A DNA stretch of 64,000 nucleotides from JABDMH01 sp965223215 (lineage in GTDB: Bacteria; Bacteroidota; Bacteroidia; Chitinophagales; Saprospiraceae). The translations under genes were made by a program, and so were the position numbers. Shown piece after piece: positions 63,289-64,000 of the stretch. The notes under the pieces were generated by a model. That model was given only the letters and a program-made list of their open reading frames with translations, ran no database searches and had not been told where the DNA came from. The stretch's first letter is position 1; each line of letters begins with the position of its first letter. The stretch lies in the NCBI GenBank assembly GCA_965223215.1, contig CBDCVZ010000010.1:4836001-4900000 (forward strand). Reading direction: 5' to 3'.

Positions 63289-64000
63289 ATGAAGAGTGGC
63301 TTTATAGCAAATATTCTATTCGTTGTTGTCATCAACCTATTGGTAAAGCCACTCTACATCTTTGGCATTGATCGCGTAGTACAAAATGAGGTGGGACCAG
63401 CCGAATATGGTCTCTACTTTGCCCTCTTCAATTTTGTGTATCTGTTTCAATTGATCAATGATTTTGGAATCCAAAATTTTAACCATACCCTTTTCAGTAG
63501 GCACGATCAACTGATAGGAAAATATCTGCCTAGATCATTGGGTACTAAAGCTGTGCTGGCACCCATGTTCTTGTCCATCACTTTACTTAGCGCTTGGTCC
63601 TTAGGCTATGACATGGTAGCAACCAAGTTGCTAGTCATAATCCTATTGAATCAAGTACTAGCCTCGTTGGTGATGATTTTTCGAACAACACTTTCGGCCC
63701 GTGGCTTTTATAGAAATGATAGTCTGTTGTCTATCATTGATAAGCTTTGCATGGTGATTATATTGGGTTATCTCTTGTACCTCTCGCCGGTTCAAATCAC
63801 GATCACCAAATTCGTTGTCGCCCAGACCATTTCTTTGTCTATTGCGCTAGCGATAGCTTCAAGGTGGATTTGGGTGCAAACCGGGACCTTCTTTTGGAAA
63901 ATAAAATTTGATTGGAGCTTTATCGCTTGGCAACTTAAGAAGAGCTATCCCTATGCCTCTGTCTTGCTACTAATGACATTGTATACACGCATGGACGGCG
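63289..64000 (+). CDS. Polysaccharide flippase-like membrane protein (3' end cut by window edge)
   Basis: Open frame of about 237 residues from ATG 63289 (MKSGFIANILFVVVINLLVK) to the window edge. Hydrophobic helices and the pattern VGPAEYGLYFALFNFVYLFQ followed by LINDFGIQNFNHTLFSRHDQ match the Wzx/MATE-like polysaccharide biosynthesis flippase family. The later part LYTRMDG also fits. About half of the protein is missing at the edge. Confidence 0.85.
   Translation, partial: MKSGFIANILFVVVINLLVKPLYIFGIDRVVQNEVGPAEYGLYFALFNFVYLFQLINDFGIQNFNHTLFSRHDQLIGKYLPRSLGTKAVLAPMFLSITLLSAWSLGYDMVATKLLVIILLNQVLASLVMIFRTTLSARGFYRNDSLLSIIDKLCMVIILGYLLYLSPVQITITKFVVAQTISLSIALAIASRWIWVQTGTFFWKIKFDWSFIAWQLKKSYPYASVLLLMTLYTRMDG

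Noticed and set aside
1..64000. CRISPR arrays, rRNA operon, prophage or integrase genes
   Set aside because: No regularly spaced direct repeats, rRNA signatures or phage genes were seen in the reading.

Overview
The window looks like a chromosomal contig of a Bacteroidota bacterium, probably from or near the Saprospirales. Signs of this are type IX secretion (T9SS) C-terminal sorting domains on two proteins (29715-31004, 45015-46736) plus one orphan remnant, two TonB-dependent receptors with carboxypeptidase-like N-terminal domains, DUF6089/DUF3078/PorT-like outer-membrane barrels, Tat-type RRSFLK leaders, and few Shine-Dalgarno sequences. The best promoter candidates fit the Bacteroidota pattern TTTG-N17-23-TAnnTTTG. 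The order-level assignment is a guess from protein style; no rRNA is present.

Layout. 1-8.3 kb: mostly housekeeping and envelope genes (DUF6089 barrel, rlmN, a histidine kinase overlapping a TonB receptor, a porin-like barrel, trmB, thiL). 8.4-20.3 kb: small-molecule catabolism. This holds an SDR + FAH-hydrolase pair of the 2-keto-3-deoxy-L-fuconate type, a DUF2891 lipoprotein, two nucleoside hydrolases, a DUF2157/GDYXXLXY membrane pair, an M20 amidohydrolase, and a permease-ribokinase-nucleoside hydrolase operon that should import and split nucleosides and phosphorylate the ribose. 20.7-25.1 kb: a secreted decapeptide-repeat beta-solenoid protein and a two-subunit molybdenum hydroxylase.

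25.1-40 kb is a decaying accessory region. It contains a broken DUF234-type ATPase, a truncated and frameshifted sugar dehydrogenase, a thrombospondin-3-repeat protein with an in-frame stop, scraps of IS3 transposases, a prolyl oligopeptidase gene cleanly split by an ISL3-family element (25-bp inverted repeats, perfect 8-bp target duplication), and a frameshifted class-C beta-lactamase-like hydrolase. Apparently intact genes are interspersed: a DNA-ligase/exonuclease repair pair, an aldo/keto reductase, and a phosphoribosyltransferase overlapping an ECF-S-like membrane protein.

40-52.5 kb returns to core genes: tRNA-Gln, hpt, a DUF3078 barrel, polA, a T9SS-targeted sugar dehydrogenase, an alpha-glucan phosphorylase, lpxD-acylphosphatase, an alpha/beta hydrolase-OsmC fusion, and a thioredoxin with a TMEM220-like partner. 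52.5-63.2 kb is a carbohydrate-use region: TonB receptor, TIM-barrel sugar isomerase/epimerase, DUF1761 protein, Gfo/Idh/MocA dehydrogenase, divergent xylA, MFS permease, SDR, and a ThuA-DUF1080 protein. The combination fits a 3-keto-glycoside route next to xylose isomerase. The window ends inside a polysaccharide flippase gene.

No CRISPR array, rRNA, recognised riboswitch or prophage was seen. The most noteworthy signals are the ISL3 insertion (with a possible slippage site inside its transposase), the near-perfect 10-residue solenoid protein, and the overlapping phosphoribosyltransferase/ECF-S pair.
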